Assembly (NCBI RefSeq): GCF_018918145.1 | Contig: NZ_JAHLPX010000008.1 | Span: 18,502-82,501, forward strand | DNA length: 64,000 nucleotides | Source: Anaerotignum sp. MSJ-24 | Lineage (GTDB): Bacteria; Bacillota; Clostridia; Lachnospirales; Anaerotignaceae | Direction of reading: 5' to 3' | Shown: positions 17,410-25,991 of the stretch, piece after piece | Position numbering within the stretch: position 1 is the first letter of the stretch | Layout of the letters: every line of letters begins with the position of its first letter | Made by a program: the position numbers and the translations under genes | Notes under the pieces: model-generated | What the model was told of the DNA's origin: nothing | The model's database searches: none | The model's input: the letters and a program-made list of their open reading frames with translations, nothing else

Positions 17410-18150
17410 TTACTGATTTTCAGTATCGGTTTCAACGCCTTCTGTATTTGTGAGTTTTGCGGATTTGATTGAATATTTATATTCTGAATTTTCATCGGCA
17501 TTAGTGTTTTCTGCAAGAACAAATTCGCATTCGGCAATAAGAGTGTTATCTGTGGGATCCATAAGGTCAACAGCTACCGTATAAGTTCCGTCGCCGTTTT
17601 CTGTTACGGAATTTATAACCGGCTCGGTGATACCCTTGTCGCCGATGCTGAATATATAAGTTTCGCTATCCTTATCGTATTTAACGCTGTCTTTTGAAGA
17701 ATCCGGTATTTCATATAAATCGTTATAGTTCGCAAATGCAACCTGTGCGTATTTTATTACATCTTCCTTGGGCATTGTGAGAGTTCCCTTTTCGGTATCC
17801 ACAACAGCATAGGCATCGTTAAGACCGCATATTCCGCACATATAATGGACAGCCGCCCAGAAGAAATCAGGATTTTCTGTATCATAAAGATAGTTGTTTT
17901 CAATCATACAGGTCGTTATGACCTCCATAGGCTCAATCATATTTTGTGCGTCTTCCGGAAGTGCGTTTTCGGAAGCCTCGTCTATTACAAAATCGGTGCT
18001 GTCGGCAGTATTATTTTCCTCTGCAGACTGTTCGGCTTTTGTGTCGTTATTTGCAGTATTATCAGAACTTTTTGTACATGCCGAAACTCCTACGGCAATG
18101 GCTGATGCCATTAAAAGTGCTGTATATTTTTTGAAATAATTTTTCTTCAT
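17410..18150 (-). CDS. predicted lipoprotein of unknown function
   Basis: The 246-residue product has a lipoprotein signal peptide: MKKNYFKKY, a hydrophobic core, then lipobox VSAC with Cys25 as the lipidation site. A Ser/Asn/Asp/Glu-rich linker (about 26-65) leads to a folded domain with two nearby cysteines (MCGICG, about 105-110). The C-terminal half is strand-rich and may form a beta-sandwich. I recognise no family. It is anchored to the outer face of the membrane. GGGAG precedes the ATG, and the gene diverges from the iron uptake operon, though nothing links it to iron. Confidence 0.65.
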   Translation of the reverse strand: MKKNYFKKYTALLMASAIAVGVSACTKSSDNTANNDTKAEQSAEENNTADSTDFVIDEASENALPEDAQNMIEPMEVITTCMIENNYLYDTENPDFFWAAVHYMCGICGLNDAYAVVDTEKGTLTMPKEDVIKYAQVAFANYNDLYEIPDSSKDSVKYDKDSETYIFSIGDKGITEPVINSVTENGDGTYTVAVDLMDPTDNTLIAECEFVLAENTNADENSEYKYSIKSAKLTNTEGVETDTENQ

Positions 18151-18250
18151 TATACATATCTCCCTTCCTTGGGCATATTATATCAGCAAAAAGACGAATT
18201 GTTAATGGAAAAAATCTTAAATATTATTTAAAAAATAGAGTAAAAAAATG

Positions 18251-18306
18251 TTGACAAAATAGTTAGCATATACTAATATAAATAAAGCAAAGTTAGGGAA
18301 ACCTAA
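18251..18306 (+). promoter_or_regulatory. feo promoter with two DtxR/IdeR-like palindromes
   Basis: TTGACA (18251-18256), a 17-base spacer and TAATAT (18274-18279) form a good sigma-A promoter. Palindrome O1, ttagcatatactaa (18263-18276), fills the spacer and touches the -10. Palindrome O2, ttagggaaacctaa (18293-18306), lies about 30 bases further, around the start region. Both have TTAG...CTAA arms like metal-responsive DtxR/IdeR/MntR sites. A weaker third copy, gttatataatgctaac (18325-18340), precedes the ribosome binding site. Repression by a metal-loaded regulator under iron sufficiency is inferred. Confidence 0.7.
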
Positions 18307-18355
18307 TTTATTTTTTGAATTAATGTTATATAATGCTAACTTAAGAGGTGATAGT

Positions 18356-18565
18356 ATGCCTTTATCAATGGTCAATGTCGGAGAGACAAGGTTAATAAGA
18401 AAAATCGGCGGTCAGACAGAAACAAAACAGTTTCTTGAAAAGCTTGGCTTTGTTGTCGGAGGAGAAATCAAGGTTGTTTCTGTGATGGGCGGAAATCTTA
18501 TTGTCCAGGTCAAAGAAGCACGAGTTGCGATAAGCAAAGAAATGGCATTAAAGATTATGGTTTAA
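18356..18565 (+). CDS. feoA: FeoA-domain protein (first copy)
   Basis: Small SH3-like FeoA protein of 69 residues. The ATG at 18356 has AAGAGGTG eight bases upstream; an in-frame start at 18323 lies before the operon's ribosome binding site and is rejected. It carries the FeoA pattern VNVGETRLIRKIGG...FLEKLGFVVGGEIKVV. FeoA is cytosolic and supports Fe(II) transport by FeoB. It is the first gene of the operon, followed after 13 bases by a second feoA. Confidence 0.92.
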   Translation: MPLSMVNVGETRLIRKIGGQTETKQFLEKLGFVVGGEIKVVSVMGGNLIVQVKEARVAISKEMALKIMV

Positions 18566-18578
18566 GGAGAAATGAAAG

Positions 18579-18800
18579 ATGAAAACACTGAAAGACATGA
18601 AAATCGGCGAAACAGTAGTTGTTAAAAAGCTCCATGGTGACGGTGCGGTAAGAAGAAGAATAATGGATATGGGTATCACAAAGGGCGTATCTGTTTATCT
18701 CAGAAAGGTTGCACCACTCGGAGATCCGCTTGAAATTACGGTAAGAAGCTATGAGCTTTCAATCCGTAAAGGCGACGCTGAAATGATAGAAGTTGAGTAA
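18579..18800 (+). CDS. feoA: FeoA-domain protein (second copy)
   Basis: 73-residue FeoA protein, more canonical than the first copy: GETVVVKKLHGDGAVRRRIMD, then GITKGVSVYLRKVAPLGDP. Tandem FeoA proteins before FeoB are common in Clostridia and may act as a heteromer on FeoB. AAGGAG precedes the ATG. Seventy-eight bases separate it from feoB, including a small GGTTA/TAACC inverted repeat at 18847-18860. Confidence 0.94.
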   Translation: MKTLKDMKIGETVVVKKLHGDGAVRRRIMDMGITKGVSVYLRKVAPLGDPLEITVRSYELSIRKGDAEMIEVE

Positions 18801-18878
18801 TCAATGCTTAGGGCGTATATGCTCTATAAATTAAAGGGTAAAAATTGGTTAATAATAACCTGAGAGGAGAACAGTTTT

Positions 18879-21056
18879 ATGAATATACGAATTGCCCTGG
18901 CGGGAAATCCCAACTGTGGTAAAACAACATTATTTAATGCGCTGACAGGCTCTAATCAGTTTGTAGGAAACTGGCCCGGCGTTACAGTAGAGAAAAAAGA
19001 AGGTAGACTCAAAGGTCACAAAGATGTAACAATTACTGACCTTCCCGGTATTTATTCTCTTTCACCTTACACACTTGAAGAGGTTGTAGCAAGAAATTAT
19101 CTTATCGGTGAACGTCCCGATGCTATCCTTAACATCATCGACGGTACAAACCTTGAAAGAAACCTTTACCTTACAACACAGCTTACAGAGCTTGGTATTC
19201 CTGTTGTCGTTGCAATCAACATGATGGACGTTGTTGAAAAGAACGGCGACAAGATTAATATTGAAAGACTTGAAAAAGAACTTGGCGTTAAGGTTTGCAA
19301 AATCTCTGCCCTCAGAGAAAAAGGAACAATGGAGGCTGCTGAGGAAGCAATCAAAATGGCGAAGAACGGAAAAACAATTCCCCTTCATACATTTGAAGGC
19401 TGTGTAGAGCACACAATCGCTCATATCGAAGAGGCAGCTCTTCATAACCTTCCCGAAGAACAGCAGAGATGGTATGCAATCAAAATCTTTGAAAGAGATG
19501 AGAAGGTTCTTGAACAGCTCAATCTTTCACAGGAAACACTCAAGCACATCGAAGGCGACATCGACGCTTGCGAGAAAGAGCTTGATGACGATGCTGAATC
19601 AATAATCACATTCTCAAGATACGAATGGATTTCAAAGATTATAAACGACTGCTATAAGAAGAACAAAGCAGGTGAAATGTCAACATCTGATAAAATCGAC
19701 AGAATTGTTACAAACAGATGGCTTGCACTTCCTATATTTGCAGGTATCATGTGGCTTGTATATTACATAGCAATTTCATCAGTCGGCAGTATTCTTACCG
19801 ACTGGACAAACGATACACTCTTCGGAGAAATCATCAGCCCTGGTGTTCAGACACTTATGGAAAATGCAAATTGTGCTGAATGGCTCACAGGACTTGTTGT
19901 TGACGGTATCGTAGGCGGTGTTGGTGCCGTTCTTGGTTTCGTTCCTCAGATGCTTGTACTCTTCCTTATGCTTTGTATCCTTGAAGACTGTGGATACATG
20001 GCCAGAGTTGCATTCATCATGGACCGTATCTTCCGTCGTTTCGGACTTTCGGGAAAGAGCTTCATTCCTATGCTTGTCGGCACAGGTTGTGGTGTTCCCG
20101 GTATCATGGCATCAAGAACGATCGAGCAGGACAGAGACCGTAAGATGACAATTATGACAACAACATTCATTCCCTGCGGTGCTAAAATGCCTATCGTTGC
20201 TTTAATGGCAGGTGCTATCTTCGGTGGTGCGTCTTGGGTTGCTCCTTCAGCTTACTTTATAGGTATTGCTGCAATCGTTATTTCAGGTATTATTCTTAAG
20301 AAAACAAAAATATTTGCAGGTGATCCCGCTCCCTTCGTTATGGAGCTTCCTGCATACCATAAACCTACAGTAATGAACGTACTCAGAGGTACATGGGAAC
20401 GTGGCTGGTCATTCATTAAGAAAGCCGGCACAATCATTACACTTTCATCAATCGCAGTATGGTTCCTTTCAAGCTTTGGTTTCACAGCAGAAGGCTTCGG
20501 AATGGTAGAGGATATTGATGCTTCAATCATTGCTAATGTCGGTAATACGATAGCAATAATCTTCAGACCTCTTGGATTCGGCAACTGGCAGTCAGCAGTT
20601 GCAACAGTACTTGGTCTTGTTGCTAAGGAAGAAGTTGTTGGTACATTCGGTACACTTTATGCAGTTTCTGGAGATGCTCTTGAGCTTGTAGAAGAAGGTG
20701 CATTTGGTGACCTTGGTAATATCGCTCAGCACTTCACACAGCTTACAGCTTACTCATTCCTTATCTTCAACCTTCTCTGCGCACCTTGCTTTGCCGCAAT
20801 CGGAGCTATTAAGAGAGAGATGAACAACGCTAAATGGACTTGGGGTGCAATCGGTTATCAGTGCGTATTCGCTTATGCAATCGCATTAATCGTATACCAG
20901 CTTGTTGGTCTTGCAACAGGACAGGTAGCATTTGGTGTTGGTACAGTAGCTGCAGTAATAGTCCTTGTAATAATCCTGTATCTCCTTTTCAGAAAAGGAT
21001 ACCAGGAAAAGAATGTAAACCAGCTTTCTTCAGTAGATGCTGCTGCAAGAAACTAA
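18879..21056 (+). CDS. feoB: ferrous iron transporter FeoB
   Basis: 725-residue Fe(II) transporter. The N-terminal G domain has G1 GNPNCGKTT, G3 DLPG and G4 NMMD, followed by the GDI-like helical domain (to about 270). The membrane part contains the two Gate motifs with GCGVPGIMASRT and the second LLCAPCFAAIGAIKREM, whose cysteines are the conserved ones. The C-terminal end is a membrane helix and short basic tail. Codon use appears strongly biased, as in highly expressed genes of this window. It is the core of the feoA-feoA-feoB operon; the Cys-rich partner follows after 19 bases. Confidence 0.97.
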   Translation: MNIRIALAGNPNCGKTTLFNALTGSNQFVGNWPGVTVEKKEGRLKGHKDVTITDLPGIYSLSPYTLEEVVARNYLIGERPDAILNIIDGTNLERNLYLTTQLTELGIPVVVAINMMDVVEKNGDKINIERLEKELGVKVCKISALREKGTMEAAEEAIKMAKNGKTIPLHTFEGCVEHTIAHIEEAALHNLPEEQQRWYAIKIFERDEKVLEQLNLSQETLKHIEGDIDACEKELDDDAESIITFSRYEWISKIINDCYKKNKAGEMSTSDKIDRIVTNRWLALPIFAGIMWLVYYIAISSVGSILTDWTNDTLFGEIISPGVQTLMENANCAEWLTGLVVDGIVGGVGAVLGFVPQMLVLFLMLCILEDCGYMARVAFIMDRIFRRFGLSGKSFIPMLVGTGCGVPGIMASRTIEQDRDRKMTIMTTTFIPCGAKMPIVALMAGAIFGGASWVAPSAYFIGIAAIVISGIILKKTKIFAGDPAPFVMELPAYHKPTVMNVLRGTWERGWSFIKKAGTIITLSSIAVWFLSSFGFTAEGFGMVEDIDASIIANVGNTIAIIFRPLGFGNWQSAVATVLGLVAKEEVVGTFGTLYAVSGDALELVEEGAFGDLGNIAQHFTQLTAYSFLIFNLLCAPCFAAIGAIKREMNNAKWTWGAIGYQCVFAYAIALIVYQLVGLATGQVAFGVGTVAAVIVLVIILYLLFRKGYQEKNVNQLSSVDAAARN

Positions 21057-21075
21057 TTAAAACGGAGGCGATTGT

Positions 21076-21219
21076 ATGTCCACATTAATCGGAGCAGTAA
21101 TTATAATTGCTATTGTGATTCTTATAATTAAAAGCTTACATAAGGATCGTAAAGAAGGTAAGCATATTTGCGGCGGAAACTGTGGTTCATGCGGTGGCTG
21201 CAACCATGGTTGCAAATAA
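21076..21219 (+). CDS. FeoB-associated Cys-rich membrane peptide
   Basis: 47-residue product: one N-terminal membrane helix (about 4-18), a basic stretch, then a Cys/Gly/His-rich tail with five cysteines (CGGNCGSCGGCNHGC). This is the FeoB_associated family, always found just downstream of feoB in Firmicutes. The tail may pass or bind iron at the membrane surface; no mechanism is proven. GGAGGCG lies ahead of the ATG. It is too short for normal ORF cut-offs. Confidence 0.88.
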   Translation: MSTLIGAVIIIAIVILIIKSLHKDRKEGKHICGGNCGSCGGCNHGCK

Positions 21220-21240
21220 ACAAAATTAATTAAATCAATA

Positions 21241-21265
21241 TAGGCGGGCTTTATAAGTCCGCCTA
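21241..21265 (+). other. hairpin without T-run inside the feo region
   Basis: 11-pair stem taggcgggctt/aagtccgccta (one G-U) after the FeoB-associated gene. It is followed by A residues, not T, so it is not a standard terminator for the plus strand; it may stabilise or process the operon mRNA. Confidence 0.6.
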
Positions 21266-21280
21266 ATAAAAAAACTTAAT

Positions 21281-21296
21281 GTTAGTTACAACTAAC
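21281..21296 (+). promoter_or_regulatory. 16-bp palindrome, likely metal-regulator operator
   Basis: gttagttacaactaac has perfect 7-bp arms and matches the TTAG/CTAA arms of the two feo-promoter palindromes. It lies 25 bases before the DUF2325 start, suggesting that the DUF2325-DUF3793 pair has its own control by the same regulator. Confidence 0.55.
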
Positions 21297-21320
21297 GATA
21301 AATGGAAAGGTGATGAAAAT

Positions 21321-21644
21321 ATGAGTGTTGTAATTATAGGTGGAAACGAAAGAATGGAAAGACAGTATCAGCAGATTTGCAAAACTTATGGCTATAAGGC
21401 TAAGGTATTTACAAAGGAAGCAAGCTCGCTTAAAAGAAAAATCGGACAGCCCGACTTACTTGTTGTTTTTACAAATACGGTTTCACACAGTATGACATGC
21501 TGTGCTTTACAGGAAGCAAAGAAATGCGGTACATGCGTAGCGAGAATCCACACAAGCAGTGCCAATGCACTTCATGAGATACTTAAAGAACACTGTAACA
21601 GTTGTTCAGAGAATGGAGAATGTGCATGCTTGAAAAATGCTTAA
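21321..21644 (+). CDS. DUF2325 domain protein in the feo locus
   Basis: 107-residue protein matching the DUF2325 family: VVIIGGNERMERQYQ at the N-terminus, an alpha/beta receiver-like pattern, and the conserved N/T-rich centre (FTNTVSHSMTCCA). The C-terminus adds a Cys cluster (CNSCSENGECAC), and there are nine cysteines in all, unusual for so small a protein and suggestive of metal or redox chemistry. AAAGGTG precedes the ATG at 21321; an in-frame start at 21279 lies inside the palindrome region and has no site. Function is unknown, but such genes recur beside feoB in Clostridia. Confidence 0.75.
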   Translation: MSVVIIGGNERMERQYQQICKTYGYKAKVFTKEASSLKRKIGQPDLLVVFTNTVSHSMTCCALQEAKKCGTCVARIHTSSANALHEILKEHCNSCSENGECACLKNA

Positions 21645-22180
21645 TTAGATTTTGTTCACCTACATTAGCCGGACTTAAAACGGCAAATATGTTTACCTAT
21701 GAATTTGAATCCGATGTTGAATTGCTTGACGAGGTTAAAAATTGCAATCTTGAACTCAAAAATAAGGGCATAACAGTGTCAGTTATGAAAAGAAACGGGA
21801 ATCGTGCACTTATTTATGTATATAGAAAGGCAAGATTGTTGAAAACTTTTATGGATATTCATGTGGTTAAATTTCTTGAAAGATACGGTTATACGGTCAA
21901 CAAACTTGAAAATGTTTTGGCAAGACTTAAGCACAGAATAACGGACAGCTTTGAATTTCCGCATGAAATCGGTGTGTTTCTCGGTTATCCGCTTGGCGAT
22001 GTTATCGGTTTTATTGAAAATTCCGGACGCAACTGCAAATGCTGTGGCTGTTGGAAGGTATATTGCGATGAATGCCAGGCGAGAAAAACATTTGCACAGT
22101 ATAAAAAATGCACCAATGTTTATATGAATTTGTATACGAACGGAACTCCTGTACAAAAGCTTGCTGTTAATATAATGTAA
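21626..22180 (+). CDS. DUF3793 family protein
   Basis: 184-residue protein of the DUF3793 family, recognisable by FPHEIGVFLGYPLGDVIGFIENSG and the following WKVYCDE...TFAQYKKC block. In this copy the block is unusually Cys-rich: CKCCGCWKVYCDEC. The family is frequent beside feoB and DUF2325 genes in gut Clostridia and has no assigned function; iron or heme handling is a guess from context. The ATG at 21626 has GGAG seven bases ahead and overlaps the DUF2325 gene by 19 bases, so translation is probably coupled. Confidence 0.8.
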   Translation: MLEKCLIRFCSPTLAGLKTANMFTYEFESDVELLDEVKNCNLELKNKGITVSVMKRNGNRALIYVYRKARLLKTFMDIHVVKFLERYGYTVNKLENVLARLKHRITDSFEFPHEIGVFLGYPLGDVIGFIENSGRNCKCCGCWKVYCDECQARKTFAQYKKCTNVYMNLYTNGTPVQKLAVNIM

Positions 22181-22265
22181 GAATTAATCTAAAATCAAAA
22201 TTTGGAGTTTAAAAATAAGCATTAAATAGAATGGAAGTACTAATTGAATATGTATAGAAATGGAT

Positions 22266-22305
22266 AAACAGGCTGTATATCATGTGGATAATACAGCCTG
22301 TTTTG
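22266..22305. terminator. intrinsic terminator of the feo/DUF3793 operon
   Basis: 13-bp stem aaacaggctgtat/atacagcctgttt, loop of 12, then TGTG. The stem is long but the T-run is short. Confidence 0.7.
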
Positions 22306-22314
22306 TGTATAAAA

Positions 22315-23268
22315 TTATTTTTCTGTGCCAAATGCACGTCTTAAAGCTGAGTACATAAGCTTGTATGCCATTTTTCCGTAATGGGAATCCGGAACGGCTA
22401 TTTCAAAGCTGTGATAACAGCCGGGGAATATGTGATATTCTACGGGTATACCGGCACGAATAAGCTTGTTCCAATATTCTATGTTTTCGTCAAGAAGCGG
22501 ATCGACTGTGCCTATAAACGAGAATACAGGCGGAAGATTCGATAAATCCTCGGCAAGAATAGGTGATATATAATAATTTAATTCAGTGCCTTTTTCTATA
22601 TATGTATCCCATGCAATTTTGCTGTAATTATAGCACCATACCTTTTCGCTTGTTATTGCGTGCTGTGAACAAGTATCTGCCTTATGGTCAAGCATTGCAT
22701 ATAACGGAATCTGTAAAACAGGCTTAGGGCCTTTTCGGTCCCTTGTCATAAGGGCAAGAGCGGCAGTTACACAGCCTCCGGCACTTAATCCGGTTATGGC
22801 TATTTTAGTATTATCTATACCTATTTCTTTATGGTTTTTGTCTACCCAGAGCAGAGCGGCATAGGCGTCCTCAATGGGTGCAGGAGCTTTATACATAGGT
22901 GATAATCTGTATTCGACGGACACAACAACCATATTTACGTTTTTGCACATACGCAAGCACATATCGTTTTGTCTGTATACGCTTCCGAATAAAAAGCCGC
23001 CGCCGTGGAAGAACATACCGCATGGAAGAGGCTCGGCTGTTCTGTCTGTTGGTTCGTAAATACGGAGCTTAATATCCGGTGCACCTTCCGGGCCGGGAAT
23101 CATTTTTTCATAAATATGAACATCGGGATCGTCTTTTAGATTGGCAAGCTCCTGTTTGTCACAGGCAGGCTTAAAGGTATCAAGATGACGCAGGTCAAAG
23201 CCGGCAGACTTGTCATAATTGTCAAGAAGCTCCGGATCTATATGACTGCGCATTAATTTTTCGTCCAT
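22315..23268 (-). CDS. alpha/beta hydrolase, hormone-sensitive-lipase family esterase
   Basis: 317-residue esterase. The oxyanion motif HGGG (FFHGGGFLFGS) is near residue 88 and the nucleophile elbow GLSAGG near 160; the GTVDPLLDE segment supplies the acid and CYHSFE the His. It has no signal peptide, so it acts in the cytoplasm, probably on short-chain acyl esters. The initial ATG has AAGGAGG upstream. It stands alone between the feo operon and a tRNA gene. Confidence 0.85.
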   Translation of the reverse strand: MDEKLMRSHIDPELLDNYDKSAGFDLRHLDTFKPACDKQELANLKDDPDVHIYEKMIPGPEGAPDIKLRIYEPTDRTAEPLPCGMFFHGGGFLFGSVYRQNDMCLRMCKNVNMVVVSVEYRLSPMYKAPAPIEDAYAALLWVDKNHKEIGIDNTKIAITGLSAGGCVTAALALMTRDRKGPKPVLQIPLYAMLDHKADTCSQHAITSEKVWCYNYSKIAWDTYIEKGTELNYYISPILAEDLSNLPPVFSFIGTVDPLLDENIEYWNKLIRAGIPVEYHIFPGCYHSFEIAVPDSHYGKMAYKLMYSALRRAFGTEK

Positions 23269-23344
23269 GGGTAATTACCTCCTTAAATATAATATTAATT
23301 ATATAATAGTATATAAGGAGAAAAGCGGCAATAAAAAATACGCA

Positions 23345-23394
23345 AAAAAAACAACGAGGCCCCACAACCTAAACATTTGCAAAACCTCGCCGCT
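23345..23394 (-). terminator. possible terminator after tRNA-Lys
   Basis: On the minus strand gcgagg and cctcgt flank a long loop and are followed by TGTTTTTTTT. The stem is only five to six pairs, so this is a weak call. Confidence 0.4.
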
Positions 23395-23398
23395 GCGA

Positions 23399-23471
23399 TA
23401 CACCTTTGGGGGCTCGAACCCCAGACCCACTGATTAAGAGTCAGTTGCTCTACCAACTGAGCTAAAGGTGC
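23399..23471 (-). tRNA. tRNA-Lys (anticodon CUU)
   Basis: All four arms fold: acceptor GCACCTT/AAGGTGT, D-arm GCTC/GAGC with AGTTGGTA loop, anticodon arm ACTGA/TCAGT with loop CTCTTAA giving CUU, and T-arm TGGGG/CCCCA with TTCGAGC. The acceptor ends in a G1-U72 wobble, the discriminator is A, and CCA is not encoded. It reads AAG. Confidence 0.95.
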
Positions 23472-23632
23472 ACATATTAAATTGTTTTGTGAGAAGTTGT
23501 TTTCTCAACTGCAAGAAATATATTATCATGTATTGAAATGAATGTCAACAATTTTTTTAACATTTTTATATTTTTTTTAAAACTTTTATGTTATTATTAA
23601 ATAACAGTAAAAATTTGTATATGGAGGATATT

Positions 23633-24850
23633 ATGCCGCTTAATAATTTCAAAATTGACAGCAAGGCTGAAAAAATAATAAAAACACTGAATTCGCATGG
23701 ATATGAGGCATATATTGTCGGAGGCTGTGTAAGAGATATGATTCTCGGAAGAACACCGGGAGATTGGGACATAACAACCTCGGCAAAGCCGGAGGAAACA
23801 AAAGCCTGCTTTAAAAATACTTATGATACGGGAATAAAGCACGGAACGATAACAGTCCGTATTGAAAACGATAAATATGAGGTGACAACCTACAGAATAG
23901 AAGGCGAATATACCGACTGCCGTCACCCGTCCGAGGTTGAATTCACAAGAGATATACATGAAGACCTTTTAAGACGTGATTTCACAATGAACGCAATAGC
24001 ATACCATCCTTCGGAAGGTTTTATTGATCCCTTCGGCGGTATGGCTGATATAGAAAAGAAATGTATACGGGGAGTCGGCTGTGCTGATGAGCGTTTTAAA
24101 GAGGACGCCTTGAGAATGCTCAGGGCAGTTCGTTTTGCGGCACAGCTCGGTTTTGAAATAGAAGAGGATACATGGAAGGCACTTAAAGATAATGCAGAGC
24201 TTATTTCAAAAATAAGTGCCGAAAGAATACGAGAGGAACTGCAAAAGCTTATTATGAGCGACCGTCCCGAAAAAATTAGCTTTCTTGCCGAAAGCGGTCT
24301 TACGGAGAATATATTTCCCATGCTTGCCGAAAGCTTGAAAAACAACTGTGTTGAAATATATAAGGAGCTTGCGGCGGCAGAGAAAAATCCTTCGCTCAGA
24401 TGGGCGGTATTCGTTAAAAGAATGGGTAAAAAGAATGCTGAGAGCTTCTTTAAAAAGCTTAAATTTGATACAAAAACAATGAAAACCGCTGTTGTGCTTA
24501 CGAAATATGACAGCGAAGAGCCTTGTACAGATAAATACTCGACAAAAAGGCTTGCGTCAGTTATCGGCTGTGAGGATTATGAGCTTCTGCTTAAGCTTTA
24601 TGAGGCCGAAAACCGTCCGAATGCAGATAATGCACAAAATATATATAATGAAGTTATTGAAAACAAAGAGGCTGTATTTATTAAGGATTTAGCCATAAAC
24701 GGAACAAAAATACGTGAGCTCGGTGTTACCGACGGAAAGAAAATCGGTACGGTGCTTGCCGCCGTTTTGGATGAGGTTCATAAGAATCCGGAATTTAATA
24801 CCGAGGATCAGCTCGAAAAATTCGTTACCGATAATTTTGCCGATATGTAA
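23633..24850 (+). CDS. cca: CCA tRNA nucleotidyltransferase
   Basis: Class II CCA-adding enzyme of 405 residues. It starts with the nucleotidyltransferase motif GGCVRDMILGRTPGDWDI (metal aspartates in the DWD), followed by the RRDFTMNAIAY nucleotide-selection motif and the neck region with ERIREELQKL. It repairs or adds 3'-CCA to tRNAs, needed here because the neighbouring tRNA-Lys lacks an encoded CCA. GGAGG lies five bases before the ATG at 23633; the longer reading from 23588 is rejected. The C-terminal part lacks an HD phosphohydrolase domain. The next gene starts 80 bases later. Confidence 0.94.
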   Translation: MPLNNFKIDSKAEKIIKTLNSHGYEAYIVGGCVRDMILGRTPGDWDITTSAKPEETKACFKNTYDTGIKHGTITVRIENDKYEVTTYRIEGEYTDCRHPSEVEFTRDIHEDLLRRDFTMNAIAYHPSEGFIDPFGGMADIEKKCIRGVGCADERFKEDALRMLRAVRFAAQLGFEIEEDTWKALKDNAELISKISAERIREELQKLIMSDRPEKISFLAESGLTENIFPMLAESLKNNCVEIYKELAAAEKNPSLRWAVFVKRMGKKNAESFFKKLKFDTKTMKTAVVLTKYDSEEPCTDKYSTKRLASVIGCEDYELLLKLYEAENRPNADNAQNIYNEVIENKEAVFIKDLAINGTKIRELGVTDGKKIGTVLAAVLDEVHKNPEFNTEDQLEKFVTDNFADM

Positions 24851-24930
24851 TTTATCCGAAATATAATAAATATGCCTTCTGCCGCATAATATTGTAAAAC
24901 AGGCATACTGTATGAGGCGGAGGGATTATT

Positions 24931-25908
24931 ATGGAGGATATAAATGCAAAAATACTTCAGCAGGGGTTTGGAATAAAGCTTATAAGTGCATACAGAACAA
25001 GAACGGGCCTTGTATGCAAAACGGACAGAGGAATGCTTGAGCTTAAAAAAACATATGCCGATGATGAAAGCCTTGAACGTGAATATATATTGAAGGAGTA
25101 TCTTAAGGCAAGAGGCATGAACGGCGTTGATATATCTTACAGAACAACAGAGGATATGCCATGCTACAGAATGGACGAGAATGCCTATGTGCTTATAAAA
25201 TATATTCCGGCAAGACGGCTGGATATGGAGGATAATTCGGATATATCCGAAGCGGCATCGGCACTGGCGTTTTTCCACAATGCCGCCGAAGGTTTTGTGG
25301 ATAACACAATGAGAAGAACCTATGGTTCTTTGGAACAGCTTTTTGAGAAAAGACTAAACGAGTTTTCGAGAATAAGACGAAAAATAAAGAACGACGGTAA
25401 TTATTCCGCAATAGATCTTCTTATTATGAAATATTATGACTATTATACGGAAAGAATAAATATGGCGGAGGAGCTGCTGAAAAAATCCGATTATCTCGGC
25501 GTAAGTACAGCGGCGGAAAAGGTATATTGCGTGTGCCACAACTCATTCAAGAATGATAATGTAAGAATTACCGAAAACGGGAATATAATAATTTCCGGTC
25601 TTGACGGCTGTACATATGACCTCAGTATTCTTGATTTGGCACATCTTATAAGAAAATATATAAAAAGCGGAAATGCCGATGAATACGGAATATCGCTTAT
25701 TCTTGAAAATTACAGCAGATACCGCAGTATTACCTCGGCAGAAAGCGACGTTGTAAAAGGAATGCTTATTTATCCCTATAAATTCCTTAAGCTGTGCAAT
25801 GAGCATTATAACAAACGCCGGGTATGTATATCCGAGGCGGCTGTGGAAAGATTTGAAAACTGCATTGCAGGAAAAGACAGAGAAATGCGGCTTGTGAGGT
25901 CAATATAA
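24931..25908 (+). CDS. CotS-like spore-coat kinase-fold protein, probably catalytically dead
   Basis: 325 residues with the aminoglycoside-phosphotransferase/CotS fold: an N-terminal lobe with LELKK and EREYILKEYL, and the YVLIKYIPAR hinge. The catalytic loop, usually HGDxxxxN, reads HNSFKNDN, so the Asp is Ser; the metal-binding Asp of the DFD motif reads GLD. Both key aspartates are therefore lost. CotS/YsxE/YutH proteins are spore-coat components, which fits this spore former. The gene lies directly upstream of a PEGA membrane protein. Start: GCGGAGGGA ahead of the ATG. Confidence 0.65.
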   Translation: MEDINAKILQQGFGIKLISAYRTRTGLVCKTDRGMLELKKTYADDESLEREYILKEYLKARGMNGVDISYRTTEDMPCYRMDENAYVLIKYIPARRLDMEDNSDISEAASALAFFHNAAEGFVDNTMRRTYGSLEQLFEKRLNEFSRIRRKIKNDGNYSAIDLLIMKYYDYYTERINMAEELLKKSDYLGVSTAAEKVYCVCHNSFKNDNVRITENGNIIISGLDGCTYDLSILDLAHLIRKYIKSGNADEYGISLILENYSRYRSITSAESDVVKGMLIYPYKFLKLCNEHYNKRRVCISEAAVERFENCIAGKDREMRLVRSI

Positions 25909-25991
25909 TTTTTGTTGCTATTTTGACTGTAAACATTTAAAATGGTACTTAGGAAAAATGTATAAACCCCAACTATTGATGAGGTGACATT

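Noticed and set aside
18847..18860. ggttaataataacc inverted repeat before feoB as a further metal operator
   Set aside because: It lies inside the operon next to the feoB ribosome binding site and its arms differ from the TTAG/CTAA pattern; more likely a small mRNA hairpin.
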